DNA of 64,000 nt, taken from NCBI RefSeq assembly GCF_011762185.1, contig NZ_JAASQJ010000003.1, positions 1-64,000 on the forward strand, given 5' to 3'. The notes below the pieces were generated by a model, which ran no database searches, was not told the DNA's origin, and saw nothing but the letters and a program-made list of their open reading frames with translations. The translations under genes were made by a program, and so were the position numbers. The stretch comes from Dyadobacter arcticus. GTDB taxonomy: Bacteria; Bacteroidota; Bacteroidia; Cytophagales; Spirosomataceae. Below, one piece after another: positions 27,445-34,926 of this stretch (positions are counted from its first letter, which is position 1; each line of letters starts with the position of its first letter).

Positions 27445-27864
27445 TTAATCAAATAACTCCTGACAATTGGTACAGAAATAACTTCTCCGTTTCGTTTTTC
27501 CAAGGTATTCTTTGTGGAATGGAATGAGGCACCTGGGGCAGATTTTTTTGGTGTGGGCAAGCCAGTGTTTTCACGCGTAAAAATTGATTTCAGCTTCATC
27601 AAAAATGAGGGTTAACCTCGGTTTGGCTTTCTTCTGTCCGTTGATGAGATAGCTTCCAAAAAGCATGAAATGGATTCGAAGCGTAAAGTCATCAAAACAG
27701 ACCAGGAAATGTTTTCCCCAGGATCTGAAATCGAGCACTTTTTTGTTGATGAGCCCGTCAATATCAATTGTTGTATTGCCTTCTGCGTGCCTGATTTCCT
27801 TACCGGTTAGATTTAGTGCTTTAACCGCTTCTCTTAAAATGACAATGGATGGTCCTTCCGGCAT
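27445..27864 (-). pseudogene. Remnant of a Fpg/Nei-type (endonuclease VIII-like) DNA glycosylase with the H2TH core deleted
   Basis: The first ~97 codons are the N-terminal catalytic domain: MPEGPSIVILREAVKALNL, where Pro2 is the nucleophile, then SWGKHFLVCFDDFTLRIHF and EINFYA. A TGA follows (27571-27573). The same frame then reads directly into the C-terminal zinc finger, KHWLAHTKKICPRCLIPFHK with LGKTKRRSYFCTNCQ, and a TAA at 27445-27447. The helix-two-turn-helix middle domain, roughly 110-130 codons in family members of ~250 residues, is missing. This is an internal deletion joining the ends of domain 1 and the zinc finger. The true start is the ATG at 27864, because the family needs Pro right after Met; the ORF upstream to 27927 is not coding. 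The product cannot be a working glycosylase. Confidence 0.85.
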
Positions 27865-27957
27865 GGCATGCTTATTATGTTGTGTCGACAGCGCTTTTGA
27901 TAAAAAACACGAGCCACAGCTATCCACGCGTACTATTTCAACCTGACACTTTTATAT

Positions 27958-29112
27958 ATGGGATTATTATCCGACAAGTCCAAAGAAATGAGGGAATCAG
28001 GCTCCGACGGCCTTAATTCAGTTAGAGAGTTTCCCTTCTACATTAAAGCGCCTATGTCGCTGATCGGGATTTATCTTTTCTTTTATATCTTATTTCTTTT
28101 ACAGGATATCATCGTGCCATTTGCATTTGCCGGCCTGCTGGCGATTTTGTTAAATCCCATTTACAACCGCTTCCAGAAGTGGAAATTCAATAAGGTCCTT
28201 GCGATTTTCCTGACAATCTTTCTTGCAGCGCTGGTCGTCGCGGGAATCATGTTTTTTCTCTCATCTCAGTTCGCTCAGTTTGGCGAGATGATACCTCAGT
28301 TAACCAAAAAGGTGGCCGGTTTGCTGACTAACTTGCAGTCCTGGCTGTCGGAAAGTTTCGGGATGTCCTCGGAAAAGCAGAAAAGCATGGTGGACGAGGC
28401 CATGAACAGCAGCAAAACTTACGTTGGAAAAACGCTTAACACCGTTTTTGGGGTAATAAGCTTTTTCATTCTGATTCCTCTGTACATCTTTCTTCTCCTT
28501 TTTTATAAACCGCTGATCCTCAATTTCATATTTGAAGTATTTGATGAGGATCATTCGGGCCAGGTGGCAGAAATATTGAAAGAGACCAAGGGTGCTGTCC
28601 AGAGCTACATTGTAGGCCTCATGATAGAAATGACCATCATTGCAACATTAAATTCCACCGCATTACTGATCCTGGGTGTGAGGTATGCAATCCTGCTGGG
28701 TGTAATTGGCGCGATTTTGAACCTGATTCCATACATTGGAGGCGTAATCGCAATTGCGCTGCCAGTACTAATTTCTTTTGTTACGGAAGATGGTTACACA
28801 ACACCCTTGCTGATCGTAGGAGCATACATTTTGATTCAGTTCGCCGATAATAATATCATTGTCCCAAGGGTGGTATCCTCAAAAGTTTCGGTTAATGCGC
28901 TGATTTCTATTCTGGTCGTATTACTCGGGGGTACGTTATGGGGAGTGAGCGGTATGTTTTTATCAATTCCATTTGTGGCTGTGCTAAAAATCATTTTCGA
29001 CCGGATCGATGAGCTCAAACCTTGGGGCAAATTACTAGGTGATACCATGCCGAAGCATGCTCCGCCGATGGTGGTCAATCCCGAAGAGACTGATGACGAC
29101 TCCCAATCGTAG
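27958..29112 (+). CDS. AI-2E (PerM) family transporter
   Basis: 384-residue inner-membrane protein with about eight hydrophobic helices, first at ~30-75 (paired) and last near 315-345. The family arrangement is clear: IVPFAFAGLLAILLNPIYNR early, a long cytoplasmic/periplasmic helical stretch, then GAILNLIPYIGGVIAIALP and VSVNALISILVVLLGGTLWG with GMFLSIPFVAVLKI. Members export autoinducer-2-like or other small solutes or act in sodium/proton exchange. It is divergent from the glycosylase remnant, 93 bases away, and is followed by a terminator. Confidence 0.93.
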   Translation: MGLLSDKSKEMRESGSDGLNSVREFPFYIKAPMSLIGIYLFFYILFLLQDIIVPFAFAGLLAILLNPIYNRFQKWKFNKVLAIFLTIFLAALVVAGIMFFLSSQFAQFGEMIPQLTKKVAGLLTNLQSWLSESFGMSSEKQKSMVDEAMNSSKTYVGKTLNTVFGVISFFILIPLYIFLLLFYKPLILNFIFEVFDEDHSGQVAEILKETKGAVQSYIVGLMIEMTIIATLNSTALLILGVRYAILLGVIGAILNLIPYIGGVIAIALPVLISFVTEDGYTTPLLIVGAYILIQFADNNIIVPRVVSSKVSVNALISILVVLLGGTLWGVSGMFLSIPFVAVLKIIFDRIDELKPWGKLLGDTMPKHAPPMVVNPEETDDDSQS

Positions 29113-29130
29113 TTTAGTTTGGATTAAGAT

Positions 29131-29169
29131 AAAAAATGCGTCAATCCCGGCAGGACAGACGCATTTTTT
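29131..29169. terminator. Bidirectional terminator between convergent genes
   Basis: 12-base perfect stem (AAAAAATGCGTC / GACGCATTTTTT) with a 15-base loop, placed between the AI-2E transporter and the ScyD/ScyE-like gene. Confidence 0.85.
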
Positions 29170-29184
29170 ATAAATGTAAAATGC

Positions 29185-30186
29185 TTAGTAAGTCAGTTTC
29201 TGAACCGTACCCAATGCATAGCTCAACAGGTAAAATTCTTTTGGACCGCTGCGTTTAATATCGGTCGGCATCATCTGGTTATCCAACAAAATCGCACCAT
29301 CTTCGTTCAGGACTTTACCTGAAAAAGGTGTGAATTCGCCCTTCATCAAATCAAATTTAGCAAGTGAGATGACCAGTGGTTTGTTACCCGAAGTCAGTGT
29401 CAGATGCGTTAGCGTAGTGAATTTTTCTCTGTAGATACCCACAACACCCGTCGTGGATACTTCGAAAATTTTCGCAGTACCATCAAAAAATGGCCCGCCT
29501 GAAAGCGTACTGACGAGGAATTTGGTGCCGTCGAAAACAATGCCGGTTGCTACCGCGTCAGTGTTAGGGGCTACATCAGGAATTTTGGCGAAGAATGTGA
29601 ATTCCTTTGTATTCTTATCTCTTTTGAAAATAGCATTTGCTCCGGCGTCCGTCACATATAAATGCCCGCCAGGTCCGAGCGTGAGGCCGTACAAGTTGGA
29701 ATTAAGTGGCGTCGTAAAGTTGAATGACTTCACAAATGTTCCGTGTTCTTCGAACGGAATCAGGTTTAATGCCATTGGCAAGTCGCCGGATTTGAAATTC
29801 TTTACATCGGCAATGTATAGTCTGCCTTCAATACCATGCAAAATGTACAACGTACCATTGTCGTAAAGGACGTGACTGATACCCTCAACAGCCTCCGGTC
29901 CTTTTGCGGACTGGAACCCCTGCAGGACCGTTGTTTTGACGCCACCTGGCGTGATCATCACAATGGCACCATCGTTTTTGCCGGTACCAGCTTCTGAAAT
30001 CCATAAATTCCCCTTATCGTCCACATCCATTCCAATCGGAGCTCTCAATCCGCCTGCAAAAGGCGCAGCAACAAGTGAAGTAGGTTCGGGAATGGGATCC
30101 CCCGGAATGTAATGGTCGACGCAGCCGAGAACGCCGAGGAAAAATAGCAGGTAAACAGACGAAGCTTGTAGAAAACGCTTTTTCAT
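29185..30186 (-). CDS. ScyD/ScyE family beta-propeller lipoprotein
   Basis: 333 residues from the ATG at 30186, chosen because MKKRFLQASSVYLLFFLGVLGC is a clean lipoprotein signal with the lipid-attachment Cys at 22; the ORF extends 63 bases further up. The mature protein is a six- or seven-bladed NHL-like propeller: APIGMDVDDKGNLWISEAG, then NLYGLTLGPGGHLYVTDAGA and TDAVATGIVFDGTKFLVS. The family is named after scytonemin-cluster proteins of cyanobacteria but is widespread; it probably binds a ligand or acts as a lactonase-like scaffold. No catalytic residues are assigned. Confidence 0.8.
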   Translation of the reverse strand: MKKRFLQASSVYLLFFLGVLGCVDHYIPGDPIPEPTSLVAAPFAGGLRAPIGMDVDDKGNLWISEAGTGKNDGAIVMITPGGVKTTVLQGFQSAKGPEAVEGISHVLYDNGTLYILHGIEGRLYIADVKNFKSGDLPMALNLIPFEEHGTFVKSFNFTTPLNSNLYGLTLGPGGHLYVTDAGANAIFKRDKNTKEFTFFAKIPDVAPNTDAVATGIVFDGTKFLVSTLSGGPFFDGTAKIFEVSTTGVVGIYREKFTTLTHLTLTSGNKPLVISLAKFDLMKGEFTPFSGKVLNEDGAILLDNQMMPTDIKRSGPKEFYLLSYALGTVQKLTY

Positions 30187-30420
30187 AATGAATGTTAAAA
30201 TGGACGTTGGTAGGATAGTTATTACACTGATATGCATCAAACATACCATTCCAAATTTAATTATTTAAAGGCTTCATTGTATTACGTAGATGTTAATACA
30301 GGATTTTCAATTTATTAAGCGGTAAATGTTTCGAAGATGCGTTTGAGGTTCGCTGCATTGGCGCTATGTTTACAAAATTTTTTTCCGCCTGTATTTCCAG
30401 TCCAATCAGTCCACAATTCG

Positions 30421-30999
30421 ATGACACAAGACATTAACCAGCCGTACCCGAAAGCCTACAATGCAATTGACACGGCTACCAAGGAATCGGGTTTTACCAT
30501 GGCTTCGGACGTTTATACCTGCTCGCTTTTGAAAACCCTGGCATCTTCAAAGCCAAGCGGTAAATTTCTGGAACTCGGGACAGGTACTGGTCTTTCAACA
30601 TCATGGATACTTGACGGGATGGATGAAAATTCCCAATTAATCTCAATTGATAACGATGACTCCTTGCTGAAAATAGCGGACTGCTATTTGGGAAATGACG
30701 ACCGATTAACATTGATTCATATTGACGGAGCTGATTGGGTGCAATCTAATTCTGATCAGAAATTCGATTACATTTTTGCAGATACCTGGCACGGCAAATA
30801 TCGGCTGCTGGACGAGGTGCTGGATATGCTGAATATCGGTGGCTTTTACATTATCGACGATATGCTTCCTCAACCCAACTGGCCCGATGGGCACGATATC
30901 AAGGCCCGCAACCTCATTGATTATCTGGATAGCCGGACCGATCTGGTACTCACCAAACAGATCTGGGCGACCGGCATTATTCTGGCTGTGAAGATTTAA
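30421..30999 (+). CDS. Class I SAM-dependent O-methyltransferase-like protein
   Basis: 192 residues from ATG 30421. Motif I ELGTGTGLST at 51-60 binds SAM, acidic loop residues follow (LISIDNDDSLL), and FDYIFADTWHGKY and IGGFYIIDDMLPQPNW fit motifs of the small-molecule O-methyltransferase class. An 84-base upstream extension of the frame was rejected because it adds a non-conserved, poorly placed N-terminus. Substrate unknown; the gene stands alone. Confidence 0.82.
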   Translation: MTQDINQPYPKAYNAIDTATKESGFTMASDVYTCSLLKTLASSKPSGKFLELGTGTGLSTSWILDGMDENSQLISIDNDDSLLKIADCYLGNDDRLTLIHIDGADWVQSNSDQKFDYIFADTWHGKYRLLDEVLDMLNIGGFYIIDDMLPQPNWPDGHDIKARNLIDYLDSRTDLVLTKQIWATGIILAVKI

Positions 31000-31135
31000 T
31001 CTGCAATCCAAACAAGCTTTTCCTGGTCATGTAAGAGTAAAACTGGATGTATAGTGCCTTCATTCTTTAATAATTAAAAGAATATTTTCTAATTATTGAA
31101 GACCGAATCATCACTAACCCCTTAAATTTCACCTT

Positions 31136-32323
31136 ATGTGCCAAAATCATGGAGTAGCTTACATTAAGCCAGGCGAAGTCGAAGTTCAGGAAATTGAATA
31201 TCCAAAACTCGCATTGGGTAATCGCAAATGCGAACACGGAGTAATACTCAAAATTGTCTCAACCAACATTTGCGGCAGCGACCAGCATATGGTCCGCGGC
31301 CGCACCACGGCGCCAGCTGGTCTGGTGCTCGGGCATGAAATCACGGGAATTGTGCTGGAAGCCGGAAGTGATGTGGAATTTATTAAAGTAGGCGATCTGG
31401 TGTCAGTACCATTCAACATTGCCTGCGGCAGATGCCGTAATTGCAAAGAAGGTCGCACAGGTATCTGCCTGAATGTGAACCCCGCACGTCCCGGCGCAGC
31501 TTATGGTTACGTGGACATGGGCGGTTGGGTAGGAGGGCAGGCCGAATATGTGATGATACCTTATGCGGATTTTAACCTTCTTAAATTTCCTGACAAAGAC
31601 CAGGGAATGGCTTATATCAAAGACCTTACATTGCTATCTGATATTTTCCCGACGGGTTTCCACGGCGCAGTTACTGCGGGCGTGGGGCCGGGTTCCATTG
31701 TATATGTAGCTGGTGCCGGTCCGGTTGGGCTTGCTTGCGCTGCTTCGTGCCATTTATTAGGCGCTGCGGTTGTCATTGTCGGAGATATGATTCAGGAAAG
31801 GCTTGACCAGGCGAAAAGCTTTGGCTGTGAAGTGATTGACCTGACTAAAGACACACCATTGGAACAAGCCATTGAAGCGATAATTGGTATTCCGGAAGTG
31901 GATTGTTTTGTGGATTGCGTAGGTTTTGAAGCGAGGGGACACGGCGCACATGCTTCCGAGGAACGTCCTGCAACCGTGCTGAATACTGCAATGGCAGTAA
32001 CCAGGGCGGGTGGTGCGATTGGTATTCCTGGTCTTTATGTGACAGGGGATCCGGGTGCAAAAGACAAAGCTGCTCAGGAAGGTAGCCTAAGCATTCGTAT
32101 TGGACTGGGCTGGGCCAAGTCACATGCATTTTATACAGGTCAATGTCCTGTCATGAAATACCACCGTTCCCTGATGAACGCCATCCTTTATGATAAGATA
32201 AAAATTGCGAAAGCCGTGAATGTTGAAGTGATCAGCCTGGCCGATGCGCCAAGAGGTTACCAGGATTTTGACAAAGGCGCAGCGAAAAAATTTGTGATCG
32301 ATCCGCATGCAATGATCGCGTAA
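31136..32323 (+). CDS. fdhA: Glutathione-independent formaldehyde dehydrogenase, zinc alcohol-dehydrogenase superfamily
   Basis: 395 residues, close to the ~399 of the Pseudomonas putida enzyme, which oxidises formaldehyde to formate with tightly bound NAD. Catalytic zinc ligands are in NICGSDQHMVRG and GHEITG. The structural zinc site is CGRCRNCKEGRTGIC. The nucleotide fold is YVAGAGPVGLACAASCHLLG. The long insertion typical of this subfamily (GFEARGHGAHASEERPATVL, and GDPGAKDKAAQEG) is present and sets it apart from ordinary alcohol dehydrogenases. Single gene with its own terminator downstream. Confidence 0.92.
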   Translation: MCQNHGVAYIKPGEVEVQEIEYPKLALGNRKCEHGVILKIVSTNICGSDQHMVRGRTTAPAGLVLGHEITGIVLEAGSDVEFIKVGDLVSVPFNIACGRCRNCKEGRTGICLNVNPARPGAAYGYVDMGGWVGGQAEYVMIPYADFNLLKFPDKDQGMAYIKDLTLLSDIFPTGFHGAVTAGVGPGSIVYVAGAGPVGLACAASCHLLGAAVVIVGDMIQERLDQAKSFGCEVIDLTKDTPLEQAIEAIIGIPEVDCFVDCVGFEARGHGAHASEERPATVLNTAMAVTRAGGAIGIPGLYVTGDPGAKDKAAQEGSLSIRIGLGWAKSHAFYTGQCPVMKYHRSLMNAILYDKIKIAKAVNVEVISLADAPRGYQDFDKGAAKKFVIDPHAMIA

Positions 32324-32327
32324 ATGC

Positions 32328-32371
32328 AAAACGGATTCGAAGTGCCGATGCACTTTGAATCCGTTTTTCTT
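32328..32371. terminator. Bidirectional terminator between fdhA and the NIF3-like gene
   Basis: 18-base stem (AAAACGGATTCGAAGTGC / GCACTTTGAATCCGTTTT, one G-U pair) with a 4-base loop and T-rich end, directly after the fdhA stop. Confidence 0.9.
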
Positions 32372-32373
32372 AA

Positions 32374-33294
32374 TTAAAGCCATTTAAAAGGATCTCCCGA
32401 CGCAATGTGCGTCACCTTAACATCGGGGATTTTTGGTTGAAGCCAGTCTACAAAATAATCCATGCCCGGCTCCTCGCTGACGGAATGTCCCAAGATAATC
32501 AACGCTGTTTTATTGCCTAGTAACCTGCCGTCCCGGATGTACTCGGCCGTTTCCCATTCGGATACTTCACCCACGATCAAAACATCCGGCTTTTCAGCTT
32601 CTACAACAGAAACATGGGATACACCTCCTGAGGCTCCGGGAAGCAGTGCTATTTTCTCACATTTTTGATTCAAATCTCCGATTACCCTTAATTGCGTAAT
32701 GCCCAATGAAGTTTTCAAATGCTTAACCAGATCGCCCAGGCCGATCGAGGGAATGGTGAGTATTCTTGAACCCGTTTTATAATAAGATATCCAGTTCGCT
32801 TTTTTCGCAACACCGTAACTGACCGCATCCGGTTTCAGGGAATGGCAGTAATCATGGAAACGCCAAACGGCGATCTTATGCTTTTCAAGCAGCTCCTGCT
32901 TCTTTTTCACAACCTGGTTGTTTTTGACCCAGTCCGGATTATCGCGGTGATTGTAGAAAGTCGGTTCATGCGCAATGATGAAATTGGCATTTCGCTTCGC
33001 AGCTTCTTCGATAACAGTCACCGTTGCGAACATGGTTGTGACAATACCGGTAACTGTTTGATCGGCATTTCCGGATTTAAGCGTATCCACTGTATCATTA
33101 ATAGGCGATAGATTGCCTTCTTTCATAACCAAAGCCATAATTTTCCCGACTGTCATTGCTTTGGCCAGTGCTTTATAGCGTTCCGTGCTGATAAGTTCCG
33201 GCAATAATGTTAGCGCGGCAGAGGCTTTGAAGGAATTTACCAGGAAGTTTCTTCTGGGATATGATTTTGAAAAACAATATTTTGAATTTGTCAT
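32374..33294 (-). CDS. NIF3-like dinuclear metal-centre protein carrying a Tat-type export signal
   Basis: 306 residues. The core matches the NIF3/YbgI family, toroidal hexamers with two metal ions per subunit: ANFIIAHEPTFYNH holds the first histidine pair region, FHDYCHS a further ligand site, and LIILGHSVSEEPGMD the C-terminal His/Glu ligands. The first 35 residues, with YPRRNFLVNSF and then a hydrophobic stretch ASAALTLLPELIS, look like a twin-arginine signal. Cytoplasmic NIF3 proteins lack this, so this one is probably periplasmic. Function is unknown even for family members; some bind or hydrolyse nucleotides or GTP-derived compounds. Confidence 0.85.
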   Translation of the reverse strand: MTNSKYCFSKSYPRRNFLVNSFKASAALTLLPELISTERYKALAKAMTVGKIMALVMKEGNLSPINDTVDTLKSGNADQTVTGIVTTMFATVTVIEEAAKRNANFIIAHEPTFYNHRDNPDWVKNNQVVKKKQELLEKHKIAVWRFHDYCHSLKPDAVSYGVAKKANWISYYKTGSRILTIPSIGLGDLVKHLKTSLGITQLRVIGDLNQKCEKIALLPGASGGVSHVSVVEAEKPDVLIVGEVSEWETAEYIRDGRLLGNKTALIILGHSVSEEPGMDYFVDWLQPKIPDVKVTHIASGDPFKWL

Positions 33295-33329
33295 GAAAGC
33301 GAAGTTTAAATCATTGAAAATACTTCACT

Positions 33330-34651
33330 TTACTCGGATTTCAATGACTTTGCGGGGTTCATTAGCGCGGCTTTGATTGCCTGCGAACTTACTGTGGCAA
33401 ATGCGATGATGATGGCCAAAAGTCCTGCGATAACAAACATCCACCATTCAATCTCGATTTTATATGCAAAATCGTCGAGCCACTGGCTTATGCCGAACCA
33501 GGCTATGGGCGAGCCGATCACGATTGCAATCAAAACCAGTTTCAAGAAATCCTGTGACAGTAATGTAACAATGCTTCCCACGGTTGCGCCAAGGACTTTT
33601 CGTACGCCAATTTCCTTCGTCCGTTGCGCGATGGTGTAGGATGACAAGCCGAAAATTCCTAGCGAAGCGATCATGACAGCAAGTAGTGAAAAGAAGCTGG
33701 AAACCTGACCAAAGATCCGGTCGTCTTTGTATTGCTCATTAAAATGCGCATTCATAAAGAAGTAATCGAAATCGTCGCCTGGGAAGAAGTCAAGGTATTT
33801 TTCTTTCACCAATTCTACCGTTTTTTCCACATCTCCAGAAGCGATTTTTACCGAATAAAATCCGCCATTGGTATAAAAAGGCGCAAACACAATGGGTTCG
33901 ATGACATGTTTTAACGATTGCTGATGGAAATCACTGATCACACCGACAATCTCCCATTCCTTGCCCCAAAGCGAAATTTTTTGTCCAGCAGCGTCTTCGG
34001 CATCTTTAAAACCAAGCAATTTTGCTGCTGACAAATTCAGGATTGCGTTTTTGACTTTCTTGCCATCGGGATCTGAGTCCGTCTGAATAAAATTGCGTCC
34101 AGCCAGCATCTTAATTTGATAAGTATCAAAAAAATCCAGATCAATAGGCATTCTGCTGAATGTTACCCCCTTTTCCTCATTAGACCCAACCCTCTTGACA
34201 TTAAATGATCTCGACAACCGGTTACCAAAAATGTTTGCCGAAGCACTGGCTGCTTTAAAGGAAAAGTAAAAAATGAGAGGAAATGCTGATCCACAAACAA
34301 GCCTTTCTCTTCAAATATCTTTTTATCCCTTTGTAATTTAAATGTTCCAGGATTTGAAACTGTGGTATAAGATTCAACCTCATTGAAATCCTTAGCCATG
34401 GTCGTCCCGATTGTGGGGTAAGTAATCGTACCGTGCTGGATCAGTTTTCCCTGTTGGAATCGGTCGTTGGTAATCCGGTAGATACGGTCGGCGTCTTTGT
34501 GGAAGCGGTCAAAATTTAGCTCAAAGCTTACATATTGCAGGATTAGAAGGCAAGCCGTGATCCCAACAACCAGGCCAGTAAGGTTAACGAAGGAAAAGGC
34601 CTTATTTTTCCACATATTGCGCAAGGCAATTTTGAAGTAATTATGTATCAT
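33330..34651 (-). pseudogene. FtsX/MacB-like ABC transporter permease, internally deleted and frameshifted
   Basis: The 5' ORF (34651 down to 34163) starts as a normal Bacteroidota MacB-type permease: MIHNYFKIALRNMWKNKAFS, a first transmembrane helix (FVNLTGLVVGITACLLILQY) and the periplasmic domain to FSFFTFPLK. At about 34250 the family resemblance jumps to another frame at ASASANIFGNRLSRSFNVKR, which is the second periplasmic domain, followed by the last FtsX domain with three helices (SSFFSLLAVMIASLGIFGLS; GVRKVLGATVGSIVTLL; IEWWMFVIAGLLAIIIAFA). The first FtsX domain, three helices and ~350 residues, is gone: the locus is 1.3 kb where relatives are ~2.4 kb. One internal deletion that also shifted the frame explains this. 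The product would be a truncated non-functional permease. Confidence 0.85.
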
Positions 34652-34808
34652 AGATGGCTCAAAAACAGGTATGTTCCTTTCATGTAAGCTAACAGCTAAA
34701 AAGCTAACCTCACCCTACCAGTAATGCATAAAAAATAGAATGCCAGATTTTAGAACCTTTATTTCTGTTGATTTTGGCAGGATTTCCGAAAAACACAATG
34801 TTCGGATA

Positions 34809-34840
34809 CGGACAATTTTTGCAGTCAGCGGACAGTTTTT
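34809..34840. promoter_or_regulatory. Imperfect direct repeat upstream of the propeller/cytochrome gene
   Basis: CGGACAATTTTT (34809) and CGGACAGTTTTT (34829) are 20 bases apart start to start, two helical turns, in the divergent region between the deleted permease and the 34927 gene. They could be tandem sites for a regulator; statistical support is modest. Confidence 0.3.
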
Positions 34841-34926
34841 AGAGTAGTTATCACCTGTTTTACCGTTTAAATATGCTGATACCTTTATCCACCATGCCGA
34901 CAATTATCGGTCTGAATCTCAACTAA

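Noticed and set aside
27865..27927. Upstream extension of the nei-like ORF
   Set aside because: The enzyme family needs Pro directly after the initiator Met, so the ATG at 27864 is the true start.
29453..29866. 137-codon plus-strand ORF opposite the ScyD/ScyE-like gene
   Set aside because: Antisense shadow without protein-like features.
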